Below are positions 23,401 to 39,596 of a stretch of 64,000 nt of DNA, piece after piece. Position 1 is the stretch's first letter; every line of letters starts with the position of its first letter. This stretch comes from Nipponacmea schrenckii (taxonomy: Eukaryota > Mollusca > Gastropoda > Lottiidae). The DNA lies in NCBI GenBank assembly GCA_030562195.1, contig JAUJPP010000007.1, positions 4,526,001 to 4,590,000 on the forward strand. The letters are read 5' to 3'. Below the pieces are notes generated by a model. That model searched no databases, had not been told where the DNA came from, and saw only the letters and a program-made list of their open reading frames with translations. The translations under genes were made by a program, and so were the position numbers.

Positions 23401-26400
23401 ATTGATGGAATATATGGAAAAAGGGGAATCTGTTAAATTTGGACAGTGTTGGGTGTTCTCTGGAATCTTAACAACAGGTGCGCAAGACTATTTATTAATC
23501 ACTGGGTTTCACCTAATTCGGAAATACGAATAGTAAAATAAACAGTGAAATGGCTCGATCAGCAAAATAAATTTTCAGTTCAACATATTCTTTTTGCAAC
23601 TGCTAATTCCGTTGTTCGAAATTAAATGAATGCAATTTTAAGGATTTTTTCTGAACCTTATGGGCTAATCAAGACGGGTAAGGCCCTGAAGTGCGCAATG
23701 CCAGGATAGCGGCATACACCTACTAATTTTGTTTGCAATATCCAACTGTGTAGGGAACTTTAACCTGTATAACCTGTATATAAAACATGGGGTCTCGGTT
23801 TATTGTTACATCCGTACGACAGGATGCTCAAGCCCTGCATGACTGACAAGGGGAAACCGGTATAAAAAATCGTAATACGTTTAACTCACTGAGCCACCAC
23901 TCCATGATTTGAAACGCCCTGTTTCTTCTTGAATACTTTAGCAAGAATTTGCGAATTCAACCCTAAAATTAATTTTTCCTGATGTTCTGAAGAATGGTAG
24001 AGGTTTATACATCCCGACATGCCTCTATATTTTCAGTTTGCCGAGCTGTAGGGTTGCCTTGTCGAAGTGTTACTAATTTTATGTCGGCCCATGATACTGA
24101 CATGAGCTGTACCATTGATAAAATATTTGCAATTGACGAAGAAGGTGATTTAAGCGAAAGTAAAGGGTATGGAGATTCTATATGGTAAGGCGACTCTTTG
24201 ATTAATCAGTTCACATTATCTATTTTTCCGTTGGCAAGCATTCTTTCACAATATGACCTACTGCTACAATATGCTTTTTGTTTAAAAAAACTATGATATT
24301 TTAAATAAATGTATGGCATGAAAGTTACAGGGTACTTGAAGATGTGGCTTGAGCGATAAAGCATAATAATGCACTTTTAAGTGGATTCATCATAGTTGCA
24401 ACGATTATATCCGAAAGTTCTCGAAGCGTTCCATATAAAACCCTAGTTGAATAAAGGTGCGAAATATTCCATGTTTATGCATTGCAGGAATTTTCATGTA
24501 TGGAATGAGGTGTGGATGAAACGTCCAGATTTAGAATATGGTTATGATGGTTGGCAGGTTATTGATGCCACCCCACAAGAAACAAGTGACGGTAAGTGCA
24601 CTTTAACATCAAACGGTTACTTTTGTGTAACAATTCATCAACCAGAAGAGGTCCTCGGAAGCACTCCCGATAGAAGGTGTTCTATGAACTGGATGTGTCT
24701 TGATAAATGGTCTAGAAATCTCACTGAAAGCGCGCCGATTCATTGCATGGTAACCATTTGATTATAATTGAGGTAAATCAAAACAGAGATTTTGCCTCAA
24801 GGAAAATATAAATCACAGGACACAGAACGAATTCGTTATTGAGCACGATTCAAATTTAATTATAATACTTTGATAAACATGATGTTGAAAAGCGACGCAA
24901 TAGAAAGTCTGTAATATTATTACCACTTGAAGGTGTGTATTGTTTGGGACCTGCACCAGTTACAGCAGTAAAAAAAGGAGAAATAAATAAAAGTTTTGAT
25001 ACAGCCTTTGTGTTTGCCGAAGTTAATGCTGATTGTATAGATTGGTTGAAAGAAGATTATGATGAATTGTATGTCCTTGGTGTTAAAAAAACAAGGTGAG
25101 TAGAATAAATCCATGAAAAGGTTATTCTGTTATACAAGTTTCAAGATTTTAATAGTCTTGTTGGCATATTGACAGCTGCAATAAAGCTTTAATGGTGCGC
25201 GAAAATTGGTTTGCAGTATCAAAGTTAAATGTCATCTCATTAAGACACATGATTGCAATCTGTGTACCCACAACGCTGCAAATTGACAAACAAAAATCCC
25301 AAAGAAATGGTGGATTCTTTCGTTTGAAAATGGTTCTCATAAGGATTGGGTATAGGGCCGTATGCGGTGCTCGTACCTAACCTTTACCTTGACTAAAGTC
25401 GAACTGAATGTATGCAAAGTCGTTATCCTTTAGCAAAGTTTTAAGATACGGCGCTCTGTGTTGACTACAATAGTCTATTAACATTTGCTGCACACGCCGA
25501 CCACAGATGTTATATAAATGGTGTAGAGGGATAATAATGGATTGTCTGAACTACACAAATATATTTTTCCAAATACCCGGGTTTGGCGAATTCGATGAAA
25601 ATAATAGGCGTAAAACTCTCGAACTTTTGGAGGTGCGGAAAATCCCCACTAACAGGGTCTATTTCTGTTCCAGTCTCTACATCAGCCGACAAGTGCTACA
25701 TAAGGCAGAAGGGCCAATGACATTGATAAGATTCCTTATCTAAATTTATATATATATAGGGTAGGTAGGAGGATCAGTACTAAGAAACCGACAGGCTTGG
25801 GATATAATGGTAGTCTAAGTATTTATGGTGACGATCCCGATAGAGAAGATTTAACACTATCCTATAAATACATTGAAGGTATTTATTCATTGTTTTCGTG
25901 TCATGTAACTGAACAATATTAGTGGTCTCTCAGTGAATTATCTAGTCGGAAACTTGTTGTCATCAAATTTCCGACACAACTTAGTCAAGAGTGCAGTGTG
26001 GTTTTTTATTTGCTTATGGATTGGTTTATGAATCCTCACCCAATACTGTTTCCAGCCTATTTCCCTGGCTCGGATCTTAAAGTTTGTTACAGATGCCATA
26101 GGGAAAGGAACAGTCTAAATCTTACGTTTAATCCACACCAACTTCTAATGCCGTTTCTCCGTAGCCAGAGATTATAAGATAGATTGCCATGCACGATAAT
26201 ATACACCCACTGACAGAATTGAATTTGAAACAAACACTTGACAGTACAGTAACAATCACCAGAATGAATATTCGACCTTCAATCGTCTCCTTTTCTGAGG
26301 TGAAAAACGTTAAATATTACTCAAGTTTCATTTAAATCTGTCAAAAAATTCTACCTTCTAACATTCATTCTTTGGTGATAAGATACATTTTCAGCAAGTG

Positions 26401-29400
26401 AAATCAGTAAAGAATATTGTGCCTTGAAGAATGTTAACGAGCCAAAATCGAACGCGTTTTTAAGAACAAGGGCAATGATTCGTGTTATTTTTCGATATAT
26501 TTGATTTTCAATACGGTTTATCCTTATGCTACGTTTACACTATGTTCCCGGTGGCCACGGCAGTCCCGTTTGCCTGGACGCCGTGGAATATAGACCATTT
26601 TTTCTCCGTACTCAAGTTTTGTTAGGCCTTGCTAAGTTTTCTCGTGGTCTATCACAGTATCCGTGACGGGTCGTAGAGGGACAAGGGCTGCTTAGTCCCG
26701 GAGACTCAAAGGCGCACTACGGTCGACCCGCGGTCTTCAACGGATGTCATTACGTCCCTCCTCGGCCTGTCACGTTCCAATGGGGTCCGCACGATTTTCA
26801 CGTTCTGAGCAAGGTCTGGCACGTTTCTCAAGTTCTGTCAGGGCTTTCCACAGATTAAACGTGGACACCGGGCAGCTTTGGAGCACGTTTGTGCCTACGG
26901 TCTAAAAAGAAGACCTCCCATGCATTAGAAATTATTGTATCCTGAGACTTCGACGAGACAACATTATGAATGTCCAAGATGAAGAAAACTTTGTGTTTGC
27001 ATGTTTGCTGGGTGCATACATTCAGTCTTTGCGTCAGCAAGAAGAAGGTCAGCAGCAGTTGCAGAAAGGGAAGGCCAGAGTGCAAGAAGCCTTTCGGAAC
27101 TATCTTAGGATGCCTCCAGAGCTCTTCGACGAGATCCTGGAAAGAGTAAAACCAGCCATCGAGAGACAAGACACGAGGTTCCGCTCTGCCCTACCACCTG
27201 GACTGAAGCTGTCAGTGACTCTCAGACATCTGGCTACTCGGGACAATTTTGTTTGTCACTGTCCTATGCGTTCCGGTGTAGTAAAGCATCCATCCGCCAT
27301 ATGGTGCCAGAAGTGTGCAAAGCCATCGTAGAAGCCTACAAGGATAAAGTGTTCGCCGTTCCTGTGACGCCCGATGAGTGGAGAGTCCTTGCCCAGGATT
27401 TTGTGCCTAATGCGGTTGGAGCTCTGGACGGGAAGCATGTTGCCATCAAACGTGGAAACATGGGATAAACCGTGCAGCAACCGTGACAAAACGCACACTT
27501 AACACAGCAGAACGTGGCAAAACTTGAATACACATGATTTCCGTCCCACTACGGACCGCCTTCAAGTTTTGTTACGGCCTATTACGTTCTGTCACGTTTT
27601 GTTGTGTTTTACTTGTGCCTACTAGAATTACCATCCGCACCGTGACTGCCGTGGCAAATTTTTTGTCAGTCCACGTCAATCACGGCCTGTCACGTTTGCC
27701 CATCCCGTCCCCCAGCGTTGATTCACGTCCATCCCGTTTTGTCCACAATTGCCTAAAAAGTGATTGCCGTGGTCGCCGGGAACATAGTGTAAACGTAGCA
27801 TTAGGTGATTATTAACTATTTCAGCCAGTTTAGCCAAAATCTTTAAGAATTGTGCATCGTATTTAGGCGCCATAAATTGAACGTGTTTATTTCCATATTT
27901 TTTACTTTCAATATGGTTCATCCTTGGGTGATAATAAACAATTTGAGCAAGTTTCGTCAAAATCTGTGAAGAATTATTCCTTGTGGAGTGTTTCCGAGCC
28001 AAATAACAAGGGCAATAATTCATTTGGACGGGCGGACCGACGGAAGGAAGGACAAGGGTGACGACAATATAAACTTCACTATTCATGTGGGCGTGATTAA
28101 GTTGTACTAAGATTTAAAATCATATGAATTGTTTCCAGGAAGTACAGAAGAAAGAGAAACTGTTAATAAGGTTCATAAAACAGTCAGTTCAAATAAGATG
28201 CCTCATCTTGAAAAATCTGTAAGTTTTAATTGGTACTCATTTTTGGGAGCTTTTGACTGTTAATTTTACAGAAAACCTACAAAGTAATGATTTGCTACTA
28301 CAGTTTAATCTAAAAACAATACATCGTATCTTGCAATCATGAGAACTGATTCTCCAATAATTGTTGATTAAATAATTAGTGCTAAGTGAGAAATGCTGAC
28401 TAGTTAAAGTTGTTCAAGCTTATAGAGTTAATTTGCATATTGTGCAAGTCCAGTTCAGTTAGACACCATGATAGTTTCGTATGCTAATTTATGTTCACTG
28501 AGTCTTCAATTAGGACTGTAAAGCCAATTAAAAAGAAGTGACTATAGTATAGATCTCTTTAAAAAAAAATACTATAACTTTAGATAAAATGGTCACTGAA
28601 TACACTAAATTAATTGATTGAATATTCCAGACCATAGAGTTAATTCTGGAGGAGAAAGACGGAATAATTGTCGGAAATGATTTTGACTATTCTGTTACTA
28701 TTAGAAACACTTGTGATAAAACTAGGTCTGTGCAAGTCTCATTGTCTGTATTTCAAATGGAATATGATGGGGAAATTATTGGAAAAGTGGCCTCTAAACA
28801 ATTTAATTTACAAGAAATTGAAAGCTATTCAGGTAGTATTACTCTATTCAATTATCGTTTAGATATAATGAATCAGATATTGAGATATTAACATTTTGAT
28901 GGACATATTGGATCTTCAAAATATTAACTTATTCCTTTATTGCCTTTATTCAGACATAGACATATTGAATTAGATATGTAGATATTGAAGTCTGGTACCA
29001 TATAATTCATGGAGCTGGATTTGTATATTTCAGAGGCTAAGCTGACTATAGATGTTTTATCTGAGAAATATTTAGCTGTTTCAGCAAATCAATTCTCATT
29101 TAAAATCATGGCTTTCTGTATTGTGAAGGAAGAGAAGACAGCTCATGTGGAATATGAAGATTTTAGATTAAGAAGACCAGATATAACTATTGAGGTAATT
29201 GTCTGTCATGGACAAGATTAATAACCCTATTCCAGATGTAGGGCCTAGTGTTGTCAGTCATTGGGCAGGAATTGGTATAATCTTAATTAAGAACCCTCGG
29301 TTATAATCCTTGTTAAATCTGTCTGTTTCTGCCAGAAAAGCCTTTGTGTCCTCGATATAGAGGTAAACTGAGATGAGTTTCCCTAAAAGAAAAACAAATT

Positions 29401-30641
29401 GGTTCCTTGTTTTGCTTCTCGAAATGAATAACCTTGTTCAACTGAATCTGCATTTCAGAATTTCTTGTGTTCTATCAGAAAATAACAAGTCATCAAGCAT
29501 TTTTATACGACATCATGAATATATGGACGTATAATTTCGTTGGTCCGTTGGTCTGTCAACATTTGTTGTAGACACAGTAGAGATCCTTCGACAATTTTTC
29601 GATGAACGGTTTTTGAGTTATTGCCCCTGCCGCAATATTTGTTGTAGACACAATAAAAGCTACAATTTTCAATGAATCTTAATGAAACTTGGTGTGAGCA
29701 TGGAAATTGATGAGACGGTGGTCTAGTTCGAACTTGATGATTTTTTCAATGAACAGTTTTGACTTGGTAAAATCAGGTCAAAATTTAATTGTGAGTGCAA
29801 TAGAAGCTACAAATTTGAATGGTCTTTGATGAAACTTGGTATGAGCATTGGAATTTAGTTGACTTCGGTCAAGTTTGAATTTAACGATGTTTAAAGAAGG
29901 ACGTTTTTTAAAAAAAGTTATTGCCCTTTACTTGCGAGCATAGGAATTGACAAGACAGCTGTCAAGTTCGTATTTGATGACTTAGATGAAGGGTTTGTTT
30001 ATATATATTTAACAATGAGGGTGTGGGCATATATTACCTTACCTGGCAACCTATCTTAATAAATTCTACTGAAAGTTTCTATGAACCAGGAAAGTAGTCA
30101 AATCTGAGGCCGTGGAGATGTTTCAGGTAACTTCACACAAATATTACGAAAATAAAACTTAGAGAGTGGTAGGATGCAGCCTTATCCAAATAAATCCTTT
30201 TTTTAAATTCAGGCACCAAAAGAATGTAGACAAGATGACATACTGGAAGTAAGAGCCTACTTTGAGAATCCACTAAACAGACCCCTAACAAAATGTTCTT
30301 TACAAGTGGAGGGTAGTTTACAATTATGTTCCGACAAACAGAAGAAAAATATCAAATTTTCGTAAGTATTGGTTATAATTACGTATAATATCTTGACAGA
30401 ATTATCAGTAATTGTTGTTTAGTGTGTTCATATAATTTCACTGGCATACAGATTGCTATTGTGGTTTAATTCATCCAAACTTTATAATTATTGTAGAGAT
30501 GTTCCTGCTAAATCTAAATGGGAAACGAAACTAAAAGTAAAACCTAAAAAGAAAGGTATTGATGAAAGAGATTTATTTTTAAGTTTTGATTGTGAAGAAA
30601 TTCCTGATATTGTTGGCTATCATACACTTTTTGTAGTTTAA
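20417..30641 (+). CDS. Transglutaminase (protein-glutamine gamma-glutamyltransferase), 15 exons
   Basis: Crosslinks proteins by forming glutamyl-lysine bonds, Ca-dependent. Exons: 20417-20603, 20944-21198, 21446-21724, 22026-22144, 22783-22896, 23303-23477, 24037-24184, 24488-24591, 24933-25095, 25760-25878, 28139-28218, 28631-28832, 29034-29194, 30213-30361, 30497-30641. All phases agree, giving 799 aa with a stop. Order: a basic N-terminal extension with CSC near residue 43, the N-terminal beta-sandwich, the catalytic core and two C-terminal beta-barrels. The triad is visible: Cys367 in GQCWVF, His429 in NFHVWNEVW, Asp452 in [32 protein letters not shown] also fits the family. The N-terminal cysteines recall TGM1/annulin-type membrane anchoring, which is inference. 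Intron 10 (2.26 kb) and others hold mobile elements. An AATAAA lies at 30673. Confidence 0.95.
22351..22734 (+). repeat. tRNA-derived SINE in transglutaminase intron 4
   Basis: A pol III promoter-like head: A-box-like TGGCTCAATGGGTA (22362-22375) and B-box GGGTTCAATCCC at 22405-22416, immediately repeated at 22417-22428. A conserved body follows (GTCTAGTCGTTCGGATGGGA, CACGTTAAAGATCCC, TAATGCCGCTGTCC, GTTAGCCCATAAGGTGCAG). It ends in TTCATTTCATTTC. The structure is that of a tRNA-derived SINE. I cannot name its central domain with certainty. Confidence 0.8.
23645..23910 (-). repeat. Degraded tRNA-derived SINE, minus orientation, in transglutaminase intron 6
   Basis: Reading the minus strand gives GTGGTGGCTCAGTGAGTTAA (head), then CCCTTGTCAGTCATGCAGGG, TATGCCGCTATCCTGGCA and TTAGCCCATAAGGTTCAG. 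These match the order of landmarks in the plus-strand copy at 22351-22734. The B-box region and parts of the body are missing or mutated, so it is an older copy. Confidence 0.7.
26527..27800 (+). mobile_element. 1274-bp PIF/Harbinger element with TTA target duplication
   Basis: Terminal inverted repeats of about 36 bp: TGCTACGTTTACACTATGTT followed by CCCGGTGGCCACGGCA, mirrored at 27765-27800 with two mismatches. TTA flanks both sides (26524-26526, 27801-27803), as expected for this superfamily. It is clearly richer in GC than its surroundings. It carries a truncated, frameshifted transposase and subterminal repeats of CGTGGC/GTCACGTT type, and no second accessory frame. It is therefore non-autonomous. 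Confidence 0.9.
26966..27468 (+). pseudogene. Truncated Harbinger (HARBI1-type) transposase
   Basis: Frame one (26966 to about 27250) reads as the helical N-terminal part, with [15 protein letters not shown] and [21 protein letters not shown] shift near 27250 moves to the frame containing [27 protein letters not shown] and [16 protein letters not shown]. The aspartate of GALDGKH is the first catalytic acid of the DDE nuclease. The protein ends soon after at 27468, so the second D and the E are absent. A typical member is about 350 residues; less than half remains. It cannot catalyse transposition. Confidence 0.85.
29501..30058 (+). mobile_element. Short Helentron/pearl-like element, copy F
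   Basis: In transglutaminase intron 13. The 5' hairpin is degraded (TATACGACATCATGAATATA, then TGGACGTATAA), with a short GTCC tract (29541-29557). About two and a half monomers carry TTGTTGTAGACACA and GATGAAACTTGGT. The 3' end is GTGTGGGCATATATTACCTT followed by ACCTGGCAACCTATCTT. Confidence 0.75.
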
Positions 30642-30672
30642 TGGAAGTTTGTTGAATATTTGCTTTTTATAA

Positions 30673-30678
30673 AATAAA
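30673..30678 (+). promoter_or_regulatory. Candidate polyadenylation signal of the transglutaminase gene
   Basis: AATAAA lies 32 bp after the stop codon. It is the first such hexamer downstream; the short distance would imply a very short 3' UTR, so a later site remains possible. Confidence 0.45.
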
Positions 30679-31951
30679 CTGAAATTATCAGTTTATGTAC
30701 TTTAGTTTATGTTATTCAATCATATTTATTGTATCTGTTGTTCATTCTTATATGATCATTTCTATATATCTGAAATTCACCTTTCAATATTTAATTTTAG
30801 AAATGATATCCACTCAATCAACATTATTGGTGTCATTTTTATTCTGTTGTAAGTCAATACTAGATATCTTGGGGTTCTATAGCACTGTGGTCAGAGCTTT
30901 GGTTCTTTACGTCATGTCATTTGTCTGGATATGTCAAGTTCTAATCTCGATGGGCGTGTGAAAATCTGATGACCTTGAATAAGTAATCTCCACTCACAAT
31001 TCCAGTCCACCCGGCTTTAGGGTACGGATAATCCGGAAAACATCAATGCCAAGAGGTTTGGCCAGGATCCAACCTTGTAAAATATATAGTTGTTTCTTTT
31101 TTCTTTACAACTGATCATTAGTTTGCTAATAATTTAATGGATTAGTAAATAAACCTATCCTATAGAAGACTTCAGTTCCTCTTATGATTGAAGCGAACCA
31201 AAGGTTTGTTTTGTTAATTTGTACTAAAATAAGAGTGCAAAAATCTTTGCAAAAACGGCCCAGTTATAAGTACTCATCAAATTTTACTCTGTATCATTGG
31301 ATACAAATTACAATTAACAATTTATTTTTTAATCAAAGTTCTCTATCCATATTAGCTATTTACTGATAATGGTTTTTTGTTTTCATTATTTATTATACTG
31401 TGATACTTATGTTAAATAAACCAGAAAAAGATCTATACAAAGTATTGTTATTCATTACTCATATAAGCTCCAATTTCAATATTCTCACTGTAAATATCTT
31501 TCATTATGTCTTTTGAACATAGACATTTTGACACATAATCATAATCTTCAGCAATTTTAGAGAAGTTTCTTGTATAGAGGCATACTTTTACATAATATCA
31601 ATACTAATGAAATAGATACATTAATATATTATATCATTAAATAGCTTACAATCATGATAGTTATTTCATGTAAGAAAGTTGACTCAGGGTAATAAAATTT
31701 GATTTATAATTAGGATTATCCAAAAGTAAACTTCAAATGTTTGACTGAATTGCATAGTTATATTTCCATTGCAGCAGCTGTCACTTTACTGTGGAGACCT
31801 ATTTACAGTTCATAAAGGAGTCAGACACAATAAATATTGGGAGAGAAGCTGTCACATTTGTGATATTTGAAACAAAAAATTATCACACATTAAGAAAAAC
31901 ATCAGTTTCTAAGCTCACACATATTTTCACACTTTTCAAAATAAAAATGAA
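30679..31951. other. Tail-to-tail intergenic region between transglutaminase and TIMM21
   Basis: AT-rich DNA with no coding frame recognised. It must contain the 3' ends of both flanking transcripts. Confidence 0.5.
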
Positions 31952-34900
31952 TTAAGTGAAGTTGTTGGTAGGTTTTCTATTGTCTTCTATAACTATTACA
32001 CGTCGTTGTTGACCTCCAAGTTCAGCATATATGAACTGAATTTTATACTTTTTTCTTTCATTCTATAATAATAAGGTTAATTCAATTATAAAGCTATAAA
32101 GGCACTGAAAAGGGTGGTGTTGTAAGATATAAGCTTAAGGTTACAAACATTTTTAGAACAAAATTCATGATTTCACTTTGATATAATCTTCAGTACATTT
32201 TTAACCAATAACTATATATACATATACATATAGACATAAAATTTCAATAGTGACTTTATCATGAACAGTTACATTATATCTGCTATATAGCTATAAATAT
32301 CCAGTGAGAAAAATCAGTAAGCATACTTCTGAGATGTTAAATCAAGTCCTAACATGATATGAGCCATTGCAAATTGTGCCAATATATATTCCTAATCTAT
32401 TGTCTGATTTCTGGAGAAACTGTTCAAAAGAAAACATTTCAAACCATTTTGTTCACAATTTAGTAAACAGAAATATAAGTACCTGTTTAGCTTCTAATGT
32501 TACCGTTCCTTTATTATGTGGGCCTTCTATATAGAACTTCATTCTAATACATTTCACCCCAGCTTCCATATATTCTATAAAACTGAAATTTTGAAATGGA
32601 ATCTGATTAAAATATAATTAACAATTACTTTGCTGCATTATTCCACTTAGTCACAGGTCCATTCCAACAACTACAACAAAAATTCTTTGTTATTCTATTA
32701 GATACTAATTTTTATTTTGATAAGTTTCATTTATTTCGAATATCCTTTCAAAACCAGTTTGAATCAAGAGCCTTAAATCCATCCATTTATTACCACTATG
32801 ATATTGGAAAATACATACAGCAAATCTGCACAAATTACTACTAATTTTATTTAAAGATGGGTTCCCTCATTAATTAGAGCCAAAGTAAGCTTGCTAATTG
32901 ATTAATTGGGGTTTCTAATGAATAATCCATGTATTCTCAAGTTCAAAAGACCTATGTGGACATAGAAATGCTTGTGGAATCCATTTGACTCTGATCTGCT
33001 TTGAAACGCTAAATTTAGACTCCATGTTTATTCACGAGACCAAATGATGTCATATGAATGAAGGTGTATAAGAATTGATTTTGTATTTTATTATAATTGA
33101 GTTAAAACTTTTTAAAATTAATTCATAATGTTTTTACAAAGTGATATTTAAAAGTTTTATTGCCTTTTGCTAGATAAAAAATGAAAAACCAAAATGCCAT
33201 TGTTGTTGTGGAAAATATTTAGGAATGTGGGCAAGTACGCATTTGTGCATACTTAACAACCACAGCGTCCAGTTATGTGCCCAATTGGATGATCAAAAAA
33301 AAGATCAACAACATTTGAACGACATTTGAGACTTGACGTACATACCAATAGCAGTACCCTGCCGAGGGAAATCCTGTCATAAATAGCCTAATAACGAGTT
33401 AATTAAGGACATGTGGGACCATCTGCTATTTTTCCCAGTCGTTAGAACACCTCTTCTTTCTACTGATATAAGTATTACCGGTCCAAGTATTGTATATATA
33501 TGAAAATAAGGGAACCTTTCTTTAAAAGGGACTCATAACTTAACAGACAAGTATACAAAGGCGAGACTTTTATCTTCAGATATTTACTAAAATAAATAGC
33601 ATTATCTGGACCAGATAATAGTGGCTTTGAATTCTTAATAAAATGTTATGAAAAACAATCTTTCTTAAATTTATAAAGTATGACCATAATAATAAACTAC
33701 AATACCTCACATGTCTTCTTCTACCCCTAGAAGTTGTTTCACCATACCCCTTTAATGGTTCTCCACAAATATCTTTTATCTACAAAAATACAATTATTAT
33801 TATCAACAGATTCTGAAGGCAAAACAAAACATTAAAGCAAATTTTACTAGAAATTTTACTGTAAAATTGAGAAAGTCTATGCCAAATTAAAAAAGATTGA
33901 GGCTTAAGTACCAGTATGTCTTATTATTATACTTATTATAGAGATAAACAATGTGGTAGATATCTAAACAGAACCAATAATGAATAATTATAATACAAGC
34001 AAAACTTTTATACAACATTTACTCAATTACAATTACTTTAGCCTACCTGTGTATTAAGTTTACATTGTTTGTATGCATAGGTATATAGCCCATTAGTGCT
34101 AGAACTTGAAAATAATTCACCAAATAATGTATAGAAAATGTAACCTAAAAATATAACATAAAGCTAGCTGAATTACTCCTGGCAAACATAAAAACATAAA
34201 TTAAATATTACAGTTTCTGTCAAACTTTGCAATACCGGTTTTCATTAGGTGTATATATATTTTCTGAACAAAGTAATTGTAGACCAAAACTGTAATTAAG
34301 CCAGCAATTGTTAAGGATGTTTTCATGTGATTTCTGCATTTAGTAAAGTTTCAAAGCTGGAAACAACATTATTTAACCTTAAACAAAAACATCAAGGTCA
34401 AATGACTGAAGCAATGACTGAAGCACCGGCAGTTAAACATCAAATTTCTTAAGTTCTGCATGAATATAATAACCTTTCTCAAAAATTTGGCAATTTATGT
34501 TCATTTGAAATCAAAATATGCTACATACCAAATATTCCAATTCCAACCACAATTACACCTAAATATGATGCATCTTTACTGGCTTCCTTTACTAAAATAT
34601 ATCACAGTAGATCTATATATTGAAGAATTTTTTTTTTTTTGCTTTAGAACAGTTTTAAGTTACGGTACTTAATCTCCTGGTTGGATTATGATTGTGTACA
34701 GATTATACAATACCGTACTTCATATTTTACTTATTTACCTTTATTTCATCTTATTTAGTGTCAATACCCATGCTTACAGCTTGATATGCAGATAATTAGA
34801 CAGAGGTTTGCATAAATTAGGCTTAAATTGTCTACCTTTTTCAGCAGGTGCAAGTCCTGCATAAGGATTTTCATATGATTTCACAAGATCTTTGGCTTCT

Positions 34901-35100
34901 TTGTCATTTTCATTCTTATTCTGTGATTTGAGGCCATTGCAATGAAAATTTCTTTGTGGTATAAAAACAGGTATTGATGATGTTACTGGGATTATTCTTT
35001 TCCTACACGCAATAATGTCTATCAGTAAGTCATGCTTTGACACTTTAGTAACAGTGATAAATTTTGGTAGAAGATTTGTGTTTCTCAATATTCTTGACAT
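31952..35100 (-). CDS. TIMM21: Mitochondrial import inner membrane translocase subunit Tim21, 6 exons
   Basis: Part of the TIM23 presequence translocase; its intermembrane-space domain contacts TOM and it links import to respiratory-chain assembly. Exons (minus, in order): 35100-34836, 34591-34529, 34144-34047, 33779-33706, 32582-32483, 32062-31952. Phases agree throughout and give 236 aa (human 248). The start gives a basic, hydroxylated mitochondrial presequence. One membrane segment lies at about residues 98-118 (YLGVIVVGIGIF, then YIFYTLF), followed by ELFSSSS. The C-terminal Tim21 fold shows GEPLKGYGETTSRGRRRHV, VKCIRMKFYIEGP and RRVIVIEDNR. The last exon opens after TTATTATTATAG; choosing that acceptor restores the residues expected before FIYAELGG. 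Confidence 0.95.
32855..33521 (-). mobile_element. 667-bp TTAA-flanked non-autonomous element, copy 2
   Basis: In TIMM21 intron 4 (between the exons ending at 33706 and starting at 32582). Ends are AGATGGGTTCCCTCATTAAT and, on the other strand, AGAAAGGTTCCCTTATTTTC. TTAA occurs at 32851-32854 and 33522-33525. The body matches copy 1 (8870-9486) in reverse, for example AATCCATGTATTCTCAAGTT and ATTTGACTCTGATCTGCTTT. The two copies differ by many substitutions and indels, so both are old. Confidence 0.75.

Positions 35101-39596
<4,496 letters not shown>

Larger units (their letters stand above)
26177..28096 (-). mobile_element. Helentron/pearl-like element, copy E, interrupted by a Harbinger element
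   Basis: Lies in transglutaminase intron 10. On the plus strand it opens with the complement of the family 3' end (AAGATAGATTGCCATGCACG, ATACACCCACTGACAG). Reversed monomers follow, then the complement of the GTCC tract (GGACGGGCGGACCGACGG, 28025-28042), and it closes with a degraded hairpin ending GTGGGCGTGATTA. Positions 26527-27803 are a later insertion plus one TTA copy. The outer border lies only about 42 bp before the exon 11 acceptor. Confidence 0.75.
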
